A stretch of 64,000 nt of DNA from Flavobacteriales bacterium UBA6051 (GTDB taxonomy: Bacteria > Bacteroidota > Bacteroidia > Flavobacteriales_D > Crocinitomicaceae): NCBI GenBank assembly GCA_002427735.1, contig DIYP01000013.1:24343-88342 (forward strand), written 5' to 3'. Position numbers and translations under genes: made by a program. This document shows, piece by piece, positions 1-6,997 of the stretch. The notes beneath the pieces were generated by a model, which was given only the letters and a program-made list of their open reading frames with translations, was not told where the DNA came from and did no database searches. Every line of letters starts with the position of its first letter. Within the stretch, counting starts at the first letter, position 1.

Positions 1-183
1 ATTGTGAGGGTGTGTTCCAAAACCAGTCCCAGGAGCAACTTTATCATCGTTGAGTACGCGCAAGGCACCAAAGTTCATTTTTTCGGGATTAAACCATTGC
101 GCGAAGCTAAATGAGTGCTTTGCTTTAAGCCAGCCATGATCTGCTCGGCCACGTTCGTCGGATTTATGAATTATTGTTCTCAT
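1..183 (-). CDS. Pirin family protein (5' part, cut by window edge)
   Basis: The first ~61 residues of a pirin (bicupin, YhhW type) are visible; the rest lies left of the window. Residues match the family N-terminus: RGRADHGWL, then HSFSFAQWFNP, then FGALRVLNDD and GTGFGTHPHN, where the final HPH supplies cupin metal ligands. YhhW-type pirins oxidise quercetin in vitro; the physiological role is usually unknown. I chose the ATG at 183 (MRTIIHKSDERG) because the family starts a few residues before the RG motif. An in-frame ATG at 207 would add eight residues and lies only 6 nt from a -7 box, so it is a real alternative. The operator-like palindrome just upstream suggests repression by a dimeric regulator. 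Confidence 0.88.
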   Translation of the reverse strand, partial: MRTIIHKSDERGRADHGWLKAKHSFSFAQWFNPEKMNFGALRVLNDDKVAPGTGFGTHPHN

Positions 184-213
184 ATCTTGTGATGTTTTGT
201 TAATCATATAGTA

Positions 214-248
214 CAAAGATATGCAAATATTTACCATGGTAAATATTT
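214..248 (-). promoter_or_regulatory. Pirin promoter with 24-bp palindromic operator
   Basis: On the minus strand a -7 box TATCTTTG (221 to 214) matches the Bacteroidota TAnnTTTG consensus. Three bases upstream begins a perfect 24-bp inverted repeat (225-248) built from TTTAC/GTAAA half-sites around a central CCATGG; a third TTTAC half-site follows at 246-250. The palindrome covers roughly -11 to -35, where a bound dimer would block RNA polymerase. A MarR/HxlR-like repressor is a reasonable guess but no regulator gene is in view. Confidence 0.65.
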
Positions 249-287
249 ACATCGTATATATTTATATCATTGTTGAATTCCCAATGA

Positions 288-704
288 TTACAGTGCGCCT
301 ATACTCTCAAGTATTTCAGGTGATACGGTGGGAGGGAAGTTGCCCTCCTGAACTTGGTCTAAGACATACTTAGCCGCGATTTCTGCTTTTTCCTGTGTCT
401 CAAAACCGTTAATTCCGGGAACCGAAGGAATGTGCTCTTGTTTAATGAGCATTGTGGAACCATCATATATTTGGTAGCCCCAGCCGTGATCAACTTCAAT
501 GATTTTATACGAGAAGTTTGAAGCAGAAACCGGAGGGATGCTGTCGTCCAATGAATCATTCAACGTTATTGATGGTTCGTTAGCCACCTCACTTTCTTGC
601 TGAGCGGCTTCGCGTTCTTCATCTGTTCGAAGATCCTGAATTTCAGGTTCTGTTTCGCTACATGCGACAAGCAAGAGAAGAATAGGGATTAATAGTCGGT
701 TCAT
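288..704 (-). CDS. Lipoprotein with DUF4907-like domain
   Basis: A 138-aa lipoprotein: hydrophobic signal followed by lipobox LLVAC, with Cys15 as the predicted lipidated residue. A Glu/Asp-rich linker (to about residue 60) leads into a domain with GWGYQIYDG, then IKQEHIPSVPG, GFETQEKAEIAAKYV and FPPTVSPEIL, which fits DUF4907, a Bacteroidota family of unknown function. It is the last gene of the leftward Kelch operon, directly abutting the stop of the preceding gene (no intervening base), so it is likely translationally coupled. Being the only lipidated member, it may anchor or chaperone the secreted Kelch proteins; that is inference. The family assignment is from remembered motif layout. 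Confidence 0.72.
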   Translation of the reverse strand: MNRLLIPILLLLVACSETEPEIQDLRTDEEREAAQQESEVANEPSITLNDSLDDSIPPVSASNFSYKIIEVDHGWGYQIYDGSTMLIKQEHIPSVPGINGFETQEKAEIAAKYVLDQVQEGNFPPTVSPEILESIGAL

Positions 705-1907
705 TTATAGAAGTACAAGTTTATCCTGGTATACAACACCAAGTTCTTTGTGCTTTAAATGTATTAGATAATTACCATTGGGCAAAGCGCCTCTGTCAAT
801 ATGAAAACCTTTTATACTTTCTTCAATGGTCAATTGATCTGTCACGTTCCTACCATCTATTGAAGAAATGTGTACCTCTAATCCGGTCGGGTCCACTTCT
901 ATTGAAACAGAAGTATTTGAAGGGTTTGGGTAAAGTCTGGTGCTTTTATAAGTATCGATCTCATCGAGACCAACAACTCTGCGATAGGCATACACATCAT
1001 CTAAAAAATCACCATTATATCCAGATCCGACAAAGGCTACATCTTGAATCACAAACGCAATAGCATTCGAGCGTCCGTTTCCAAGATAATCGGCACGTTG
1101 CACCCATGTATCTGTGAAGTAGTTGTACTCCCATAGGTCATTCGTGTACTCAAAGTTGATGTCTTCTCCAGTACAAATAAACCCTTGTGGAAAGATCCCC
1201 CAGCCGGCAGCACCCTTTCTTCGTGTTCCCGGGAAGTCAGCTTTTTGAACCCATGAATCTGTTGTAGGTTCATATTGCCAAAAATCGTTTCGAAGCACTC
1301 CGTCATCTCCAGTACCAACGTAAGCCTGACCTCCCATCGTAAACCCAACGGCTTCTTTTCTTGCAGTTCCTGCAAAATCGTTCAGTTGGGTCCAGGAATT
1401 AGTCGCAGGACTGTACTTGAACATGTCTTTTCTAAATCCATTTGCATCGATCCCGAGCCCCACATAGGCAACCGTATCTATAGCAAAACCAACCCCCTGT
1501 CTTCTCGGAGTTCCGATGAATGTTGCTTTTTGACTCCACGCACCCGTCGTTTGGTCGTACTCCCACAGGTCATTGAAAAAACCATTGGTTACACCTTGCC
1601 CAAGACATATATAACCTTTATTTCCTATAGCAAATGCACTTGCTGAACCCCGATTTAGACCAAATCCATTGACTCCTCCGAGTGATTCTTCATCGTCCCA
1701 ATCATCTTGCCAGTAGGTATAAGAATACATTTTGCGGCGAAAACCGCCTTCATCCAGGCCACATAAGGTATAGCCTTCTCCATTAATGACAAATGCCGAT
1801 GCGACCGATCTTGGAGCACCATTAATAGAATCTTTAATGACCCATTGATCCTGAGCAAATGTAAAGTTTACAACAAAGGCGAGTAGAAGTGTAATGATTG
1901 ATTTCAT
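705..1907 (-). CDS. Secreted six-bladed Kelch protein D with T9SS sorting domain
   Basis: 400 aa from the ATG at 1907. An upstream in-frame ATG at 1964 is rejected because it places 19 polar residues before the signal peptide MKSIITLLLAFVVNFTFAQ. Six Kelch repeats follow, each of the form (G/P)-x-x-R-x-x-x-x-x-F-x-I-x-x-x-x-Y-x-x-x-G with a trailing W-x-Y...W pair, predicting one six-bladed beta-propeller over residues ~20-320. The C-terminal ~75 residues (RLYPNPSNTS ... LPNGNYLIHLK) are a type A T9SS sorting domain, so the protein should be exported across the outer membrane and attached or released. It is the fifth gene of the operon, 1 nt from the preceding stop. No enzymatic residues are evident; carbohydrate or protein binding is plausible. 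Confidence 0.88.
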   Translation of the reverse strand: MKSIITLLLAFVVNFTFAQDQWVIKDSINGAPRSVASAFVINGEGYTLCGLDEGGFRRKMYSYTYWQDDWDDEESLGGVNGFGLNRGSASAFAIGNKGYICLGQGVTNGFFNDLWEYDQTTGAWSQKATFIGTPRRQGVGFAIDTVAYVGLGIDANGFRKDMFKYSPATNSWTQLNDFAGTARKEAVGFTMGGQAYVGTGDDGVLRNDFWQYEPTTDSWVQKADFPGTRRKGAAGWGIFPQGFICTGEDINFEYTNDLWEYNYFTDTWVQRADYLGNGRSNAIAFVIQDVAFVGSGYNGDFLDDVYAYRRVVGLDEIDTYKSTRLYPNPSNTSVSIEVDPTGLEVHISSIDGRNVTDQLTIEESIKGFHIDRGALPNGNYLIHLKHKELGVVYQDKLVLL

Positions 1908-1908
1908 A

Positions 1909-3111
1909 CTAGCGAATAATGAGTTTTTCTTTTCCAATGATTTCTCCTGATTGATTTTTCCCAACTAGTACATAAACTCCAGTACTCAGCGTTTCCGTAT
2001 TTATTGTACTTGTGAAATCTGTAGTAATTGCTTTTGTTCCTTGCGGTGTGTAGATCTCGAACTTATCAATGTTAGTTGAGCTCGTTTGTACATTAACCTG
2101 GCCCGACGCTGGGTTTGGGAATATGTTCATGTCAACCAAATCATTTTCAGAAAGTCCGACATAATCTCCAGGTGTATATTCCCACATACTCATTTTTTTC
2201 CCCGAGTTTCCTTTCCCAATTCCTACGTAGGCTTTTTTATTAATAACGAATGCAACGCCATTTTTTCTTCTTGATCCACCATAAGGTGCTTTTGAAGACC
2301 ATGTGTTGTTAAATGCATTATACTCCCATAAATCATCCAATAATCCGCCATTAGCTCCCATACACACATACCCATAGTTACCTATGCCGAAAGCATGTGT
2401 AGAAGCTCTCTCGCTTCCAGGTAAATCTGCTTTTTGGGTCCATTGATCTTGTGAAGGCTTATATTCCCAAATATCGTTTCTATACAAATCCTGATCAGTT
2501 CCAAGACCAACATAGGCTGAGTTATTAACCACAAAACTTGTGAGCTGATATCTCACACCGCCTGGGAAACTGGTCCTTGAAGCCCAGCTATCTGTTTGAG
2601 GGTCGTATCGCCATAATTCTGTCGTATACCAGTTCGGGCCGCGTTTACCGCAGCAAATATATCCGTAGTCTCCTATGTTAAACGCCGTAGCGAAGTATAC
2701 CGGTGTTGACGGATAACTTGCTTTTTGAACCCAACTATTTGTTGCAGGTGTATATTCCCAAAAGTCAGAAAGCACTGTCCCAAGATTAGCGTCGGCATCA
2801 CTCATTCCAACGCCAACATATCCTTTTGAACCAATTGCAAATGCTGAAGCATTTCTTCGAGGTGCAGCTGGTAAACTAGCGACTTGCGACCAAGTATCCG
2901 TTGCTGGCTCGTATTCCCAGAAATCATTGAATACCATCTCGGCAGTATCAACTCCGGTACCAACGTATGCTTTATCGTTAATTACAAAAGAAACGGCGCG
3001 TTCCCGTTTTAGCCCTGTGAAGTCATTTTTCTTCGTCCAGAAATTCTCTGTTTGCGCCAAAAGTGTTCCTGAGAATAAAACACCGGCAAATAATAGAATG
3101 ATGGTTCTCAT
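1909..3111 (-). CDS. Secreted six-bladed Kelch protein C with T9SS sorting domain
   Basis: 400 aa. Signal peptide MRTIILLFAGVLFSGTLLAQ, then six Kelch repeats (for example KRERAVSFVINDKAYVGTG, RRNASAFAIGSKGYVGVG, RYQLTSFVVNNSAYVGLG) with WEYxPATDTW-type strands between them, then a T9SS type A tail beginning NIFPNPASGQ and ending KEKLIIR. Each repeat is ~50 residues, so the whole mature region is one propeller plus sorting domain. It is more like protein D than A or B in its repeat wording. The gap to the upstream gene is 3 nt and to the downstream gene 1 nt, so it is co-transcribed and probably co-translated with them. Confidence 0.88.
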   Translation of the reverse strand: MRTIILLFAGVLFSGTLLAQTENFWTKKNDFTGLKRERAVSFVINDKAYVGTGVDTAEMVFNDFWEYEPATDTWSQVASLPAAPRRNASAFAIGSKGYVGVGMSDADANLGTVLSDFWEYTPATNSWVQKASYPSTPVYFATAFNIGDYGYICCGKRGPNWYTTELWRYDPQTDSWASRTSFPGGVRYQLTSFVVNNSAYVGLGTDQDLYRNDIWEYKPSQDQWTQKADLPGSERASTHAFGIGNYGYVCMGANGGLLDDLWEYNAFNNTWSSKAPYGGSRRKNGVAFVINKKAYVGIGKGNSGKKMSMWEYTPGDYVGLSENDLVDMNIFPNPASGQVNVQTSSTNIDKFEIYTPQGTKAITTDFTSTINTETLSTGVYVLVGKNQSGEIIGKEKLIIR

Positions 3112-3114
3112 AGC

Positions 3115-4254
3115 TTAGTTGAATATAAATGAATCAGTTTGGACAACAATGCCCTCTTTTTTGATTGAATAGTAATAGGTTCCTGCTAATAGATTTTCAC
3201 GATTGAATTGAGCAAATCCACCCTCGGCTTCTAATCTTCGGATCAACTGCCCGTTTGTTGCGTAGATCTCAACCGAAAATTCCAGCATTGAATTCAATTT
3301 AAAACGAACAAACTCACTGGCAGGATTTGGGAATACATTTAGGTGTTCAAAATCTATGGTTTGAACATTGGCCAAAGCATCAAATTCCCAGAAATCTCCA
3401 AAATTAGTTCCATTAGTTCCTATTCCAAAGTAACATCGGTTACCAACGGAAAAACCTGATGCGAAGCGTCGACTATTTCCTGGGAATTCTGTTAGGCTAT
3501 CCCACTCGTTCAAATAGGGGTCGTATGCCCATACTTCTGAAGTAACGTTAGACAGGAAGCTTCCATAGCCTGATACAAGAACACCTTTTTCATATTGTGT
3601 TAAAGCCACAGAACCAGAAGTTGCGAGTCCAGGGAATGGTGCTCTTGCAATCCACTCGTCGATACTCGGTTTATATTCCCAAAGTGAAGAACCATTTTTT
3701 ACATAAGCTTTTTCACCAATTACGAAGGAAGTTGCCCAGAAAGATGCACTAAATGGTGCATTGTTTTTAATTGTCCAGTTATCTGAGATCGGATCGTATT
3801 CATAGAGATTGGATGAACTCGTTGGCATTGAGTAAGCTTTACCATCTAGTGAAAAAGCATGGGAGTTTGAGAAACTAGTTGGTGGAGTATTTAATTGATC
3901 CCATTGATTACTAGCAGGATCGAAACGGTAAAAATTTGAATTGACTTGGCCAGAACCAACATAACAATAATCGCCTACAGTAAATGCGATCACTCCATAA
4001 TTTCCAACAGGATGATCCGCTTTTTGTGTCCAAGCATTCGTTGCAGGATCGTATTCCCACCAGTCATCCAAAATGATATTTGGACCTGCTCCGTTGTAAT
4101 GTCCTAATCCCATATACCCTTTGGTGCCTACAGAAGCCGCTGTGCCTCGGTGTCGACCATGAGAACCAAAGTCTGCTCGTTGTTCCCATTCTGTAGCAAA
4201 AGACACCCCAGCCATAAGGGAAAGAACGAATACTATTATTGTCTTAGCTCGCAT
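3115..4254 (-). CDS. Secreted six-bladed Kelch protein B with T9SS sorting domain
   Basis: 379 aa with signal peptide ending near VSFAT. Its first blade (GRHRGTAASVGTKGYMGLGH followed by NGAGPNIILDDWWEYDPATN) is nearly the same as the first blade of the next-upstream Kelch protein A, showing that A and B are recent tandem duplicates. Blades 3-5 are more divergent, with the usual GxG loop lost in places (YSMPTSSSN, YVKNGSS), suggesting relaxed constraint or a new ligand face. The C-terminus (NVFPNPASEFVRF ... LLAGTYYYSIK) is a T9SS type A domain. The start overlaps the stop of gene A as TAATG, a translational-coupling arrangement. Confidence 0.87.
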   Translation of the reverse strand: MRAKTIIVFVLSLMAGVSFATEWEQRADFGSHGRHRGTAASVGTKGYMGLGHYNGAGPNIILDDWWEYDPATNAWTQKADHPVGNYGVIAFTVGDYCYVGSGQVNSNFYRFDPASNQWDQLNTPPTSFSNSHAFSLDGKAYSMPTSSSNLYEYDPISDNWTIKNNAPFSASFWATSFVIGEKAYVKNGSSLWEYKPSIDEWIARAPFPGLATSGSVALTQYEKGVLVSGYGSFLSNVTSEVWAYDPYLNEWDSLTEFPGNSRRFASGFSVGNRCYFGIGTNGTNFGDFWEFDALANVQTIDFEHLNVFPNPASEFVRFKLNSMLEFSVEIYATNGQLIRRLEAEGGFAQFNRENLLAGTYYYSIKKEGIVVQTDSFIFN

Positions 4255-5450
4255 TATTGAATACTAATTTTATTGGTTTTGAGTGGCATATCTTTATATG
4301 CCAATTCAAGAATATAAGTACCTCTGGAAAGATCAGAAACATCCATTTTCATAGCAACATTCGATACAAATGCCGTTTTTACTTTCTGTCCAGTCAATGT
4401 ATATATTCGAACTTCAATCTTATTAAAATACTCTTCTGACAAACCATCTAAATCAAGGTTGATGAATTCTGTAGTTGGATTTGGATATGCCGTTATCTCA
4501 ATGTCTTCAATGTTGCGCTCGAGAGTGGAAGCGACTTGATCGAATGCCCAAAAATCTTTAAAATTCGTACCATTTGTACCCAACCCAGCGTAGACAATAT
4601 CTCCAAGTGTTACACAGGAAAGGTAGCGGCGTGCATTACCTGGAAAGTCTTCCAGTTGAACCCACGTATCAGTAGCTGGATCGTATTCCCACATGTCTCC
4701 ATAATTTGTTCCACTCGAAAAATTATCTCCGGTGAGAATATATCCTTTGCCGTTTACCGCAAAACCTGAAGCTTCTTGTCGTGGAATTGGACCAACATTC
4801 GCCATTTGAGTCCATTGATCGGTTGAAGGATCGTATCGCCAAAAGTCATTTGATGCGCCTCCAGCATTTCCTGTTCCAACATATCCGTAACCGCCAAGTT
4901 CAAAACCTACTGCAGATATTCGTCCTACGGTGGGCATAGATGCAATGGCCGTCCAAGTGTCATTTCCAGGATCGTAGCGATAAAAGTCTGAATTGTATGT
5001 TCCGGTTCCCATGTATCCATAACCATCAATAGTGAAGCCTACGCCGCCACGACGTCCAGATCCAGGGAAATTCGCGAGTTGCGTCCACATATTAGTCGTT
5101 GGGTCATAACTGTAAAAAGTTTGGACCAATACAGAACCAGGTGCTCTTCCTGTCCCAACATATCCTAGATTTCCAATTGTGAAACCAGAAGCATGGTACA
5201 TAAGACCTCCACCATAGTCTGCCTTTTGCGTCCATGCGTTTGTCGCAGGATCATATTCCCACCAATCTTCAAACAAGATGTTCGGCCCGGCACCATTGAA
5301 ATGTCCAAGTCCGAAATAAACATAGTTGCCAATCGCAAGCGCGGTTGTTCTATGTCTCGCTAGTCCGCCAAAGTCTGCTTTTTGATCCCAATCATAGCCA
5401 TATACCAATGTGCTAACAAAAAGTGTTAGAAAAAATGCAAATACCTTCAT
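4254..5450 (-). CDS. Secreted six-bladed Kelch protein A with T9SS sorting domain
   Basis: 398 aa; signal peptide MKVFAFFLTLFVSTLVYG. Six well-formed Kelch repeats (GFTIGNLGYVGTGR, GFTIDGYGYMGTGT, GFELGGYGYVGTGN and similar), each followed by a FxRYDPxTDxWTQ strand, make a canonical propeller over residues ~20-310. The tail ITAYPNPTTEFINLDL ... LSRGTYILELAY is a T9SS type A sorting domain. The start codon overlaps the stop of the GEVED gene as TAATG and its own stop overlaps the start of Kelch B the same way. Of the four Kelch proteins this has the most regular repeats. Confidence 0.88.
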   Translation of the reverse strand: MKVFAFFLTLFVSTLVYGYDWDQKADFGGLARHRTTALAIGNYVYFGLGHFNGAGPNILFEDWWEYDPATNAWTQKADYGGGLMYHASGFTIGNLGYVGTGRAPGSVLVQTFYSYDPTTNMWTQLANFPGSGRRGGVGFTIDGYGYMGTGTYNSDFYRYDPGNDTWTAIASMPTVGRISAVGFELGGYGYVGTGNAGGASNDFWRYDPSTDQWTQMANVGPIPRQEASGFAVNGKGYILTGDNFSSGTNYGDMWEYDPATDTWVQLEDFPGNARRYLSCVTLGDIVYAGLGTNGTNFKDFWAFDQVASTLERNIEDIEITAYPNPTTEFINLDLDGLSEEYFNKIEVRIYTLTGQKVKTAFVSNVAMKMDVSDLSRGTYILELAYKDMPLKTNKISIQ

Positions 5451-6586
5451 TACTCCTTGATTAATTTTTTGATAGTAAAGTGTTCGTCAACAATATATTT
5501 AATGAAATAGACCCCAGTTGATAAGTTTGAAACATCCATTTTAGCAAATGGTGCAACATCCGTTTCAAGAGCAATCCCACCATTGATATCTCTAATTTCT
5601 ATTCTACCTGCAGATTCATTCGTCAGGTTCAAATAATCTTTGACGGGATTAGGATAAACCCGAAGCTTTTCAAGATCATTTTTTGAGGTCGCTAGTAAAT
5701 CATCATTGATTGAAAGGCTGTAATCTCCACTTTCTACTCCCCAACCTTCTACAACAATATAAATGACCGGGTAATTCGCTGTATTTAAAACCAGCTCTGA
5801 TTGTGAGCCACAATTTCCATCATCATTTCCCGCAATGAATCCACCATTGGGTTCGATTACCGATAAAAAGGTGTCGAAAGCTGATCCGCACAGAGATATT
5901 TCCATCCATGGATTTGCCGGATCAGTGACTACACGATAATAAACATCTGGTGAAGAATAGGTCATATGCTGGTTAGTGTAGCAAACGGCTGTCGAGCTAT
6001 TGTCAGTGTAAGGTAAAGCACTTACTTCAATTGCATCTGATAGGTCATCGCCTACGTAGCCGCTGCAATCTACACCTTCTACAATAACGACATTAAAATC
6101 TGTAACAGATCCCCAAGTAAAGTTAGAGCAAGGATCTAAAGGAATTGCTCCTCCTTCTCTATGCATGATACGCATTCTTGTTGGGCCAATTGTTGAAGTT
6201 AAAGGAACCGTAAAGTTGAACGTACTGATGGCAGTTGGAGGTGTCCCTGTCCAGGTTCCAATAGATTCATTTGATTCAAATGTGAAATTCTGATTGAAGT
6301 CAATCCAAACCTCTCCGGCACCTGCATAATTCCCTCCACATGTACCAAAAAGTACATCAAGTGAAAAAGAATTACCTCTACCAAGACTTACGGATTCAGC
6401 TGTATAGTGTTCAACGCCCGTAACTCCAGGACATCCAGTATAATTGATACTTCCAGATGATCCTGTAATTGATACAAATTCAATATTAGAGTCCGCATTG
6501 TTCGATGGACCGCCAGATACACAGTATTGCCCAAACGAAGATGCACAAACAAATAAGAAGGATACCAGCAGTAATAATATTTTCAT
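5450..6586 (-). CDS. GEVED-domain protein with T9SS sorting domain, first gene of Kelch operon
   Basis: 378 aa. Signal peptide ending FVCASSFGQ. Residues ~20-170 hold the GEVED-type beta-sandwich, with GEVWIDFNQNFTFE (the acidic 'WIDFN' calcium-binding-like motif) and RMRIMHREGG. Residues ~175-295 resemble a bacterial pre-peptidase (PPC-like) jelly-roll, with DVYYRVVTD, SLCGSAFDTFLSVI and NDDGNCGSQSEL. The C-terminus (LRVYPNPVKDYLNL ... LSTGVYFIKY) is a T9SS type A sorting domain. It has no catalytic domain, so it is probably an adhesin or structural surface protein. As first gene it sits behind the likely promoter of the six-gene operon, and its stop overlaps the next start. Confidence 0.85.
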   Translation of the reverse strand: MKILLLLVSFLFVCASSFGQYCVSGGPSNNADSNIEFVSITGSSGSINYTGCPGVTGVEHYTAESVSLGRGNSFSLDVLFGTCGGNYAGAGEVWIDFNQNFTFESNESIGTWTGTPPTAISTFNFTVPLTSTIGPTRMRIMHREGGAIPLDPCSNFTWGSVTDFNVVIVEGVDCSGYVGDDLSDAIEVSALPYTDNSSTAVCYTNQHMTYSSPDVYYRVVTDPANPWMEISLCGSAFDTFLSVIEPNGGFIAGNDDGNCGSQSELVLNTANYPVIYIVVEGWGVESGDYSLSINDDLLATSKNDLEKLRVYPNPVKDYLNLTNESAGRIEIRDINGGIALETDVAPFAKMDVSNLSTGVYFIKYIVDEHFTIKKLIKE

Positions 6587-6647
6587 AAGCTCGTAGTAGT
6601 TAATATTTGATTAACATTGGCAATATATAAAATTAACCTGAAAATTA

Positions 6648-6673
6648 GACGCACATTTAGATGAGATGGTTGT
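6648..6673 (-). promoter_or_regulatory. Possible ECF-like promoter of the Kelch operon
   Basis: Reading leftward, ACAACC (6673-6668) is followed after 16 nt by CGTC (6651-6648), resembling ECF-sigma -35/-10 pairs and close to the GCAACC-N15-CGTT element at the adhesin cassettes near 49 and 61 kb. The spacer is 1 nt longer and the first base differs. A single site of this length could occur by chance. Confidence 0.3.
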
Positions 6674-6776
6674 TTTGCTAACATGGTTAATAACTTTGTT
6701 CATATTCAATTAATAGTGCCCAGAAAGTGTTAGCTTTTTTACAGGATATTTGTTATTCATTCACAAATCAGATACC

Positions 6777-6944
6777 ATGGAAAAGGAACAGCTATTGAAC
6801 GAATTGGAGCAATTGAAATCACAGCTAACCGGAGACATGTTTCAAGATATGGACATCAAGGATAAGATTCATAACCTTGAAATGAAAGTTAACGGTGTAA
6901 AACCAATGGATACGCACATCGATTGCGTTGGATGTGGTTCATAA
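6777..6944 (+). CDS. Small conserved-looking protein ending CVGCGS
   Basis: 55 aa from the ATG at 6777; an upstream in-frame start at 6750 is possible, but MEKEQLLNELEQLKSQL reads as a natural N-terminal amphipathic helix. Two helices (residues ~1-20 and ~25-42) predict a helical hairpin, and the chain ends in HIDCVGCGS, a CxxC motif at the extreme C-terminus that could bind metal or be redox-active. There is no signal peptide. It stands alone between divergent/convergent neighbours with its own terminator, so it is an independent transcription unit. I recognise no named family; function unknown. Confidence 0.72.
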   Translation: MEKEQLLNELEQLKSQLTGDMFQDMDIKDKIHNLEMKVNGVKPMDTHIDCVGCGS

Positions 6945-6965
6945 AATTCAAAAAGAATTAGTTAG

Positions 6966-6997
6966 AGTCGTTACTTGAAAAAGTAGCGACTTTTTTA
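6966..6997 (+). terminator. Rho-independent terminator after the 55-aa gene
   Basis: An 11-bp stem (AGTCGTTACTT pairing with AAGTAGCGACT, one G-T pair) with a short GAAA-containing loop is followed by six T on the plus strand. It also lies just past the stop of the convergent ankyrin gene. Confidence 0.85.

Noticed and set aside
266..288. 7-bp hairpin at the end of the Kelch operon (ATCATTG/CAATGAT)
   Set aside because: Weak stem that includes the stop codon, no T run on the minus strand; not a convincing terminator.
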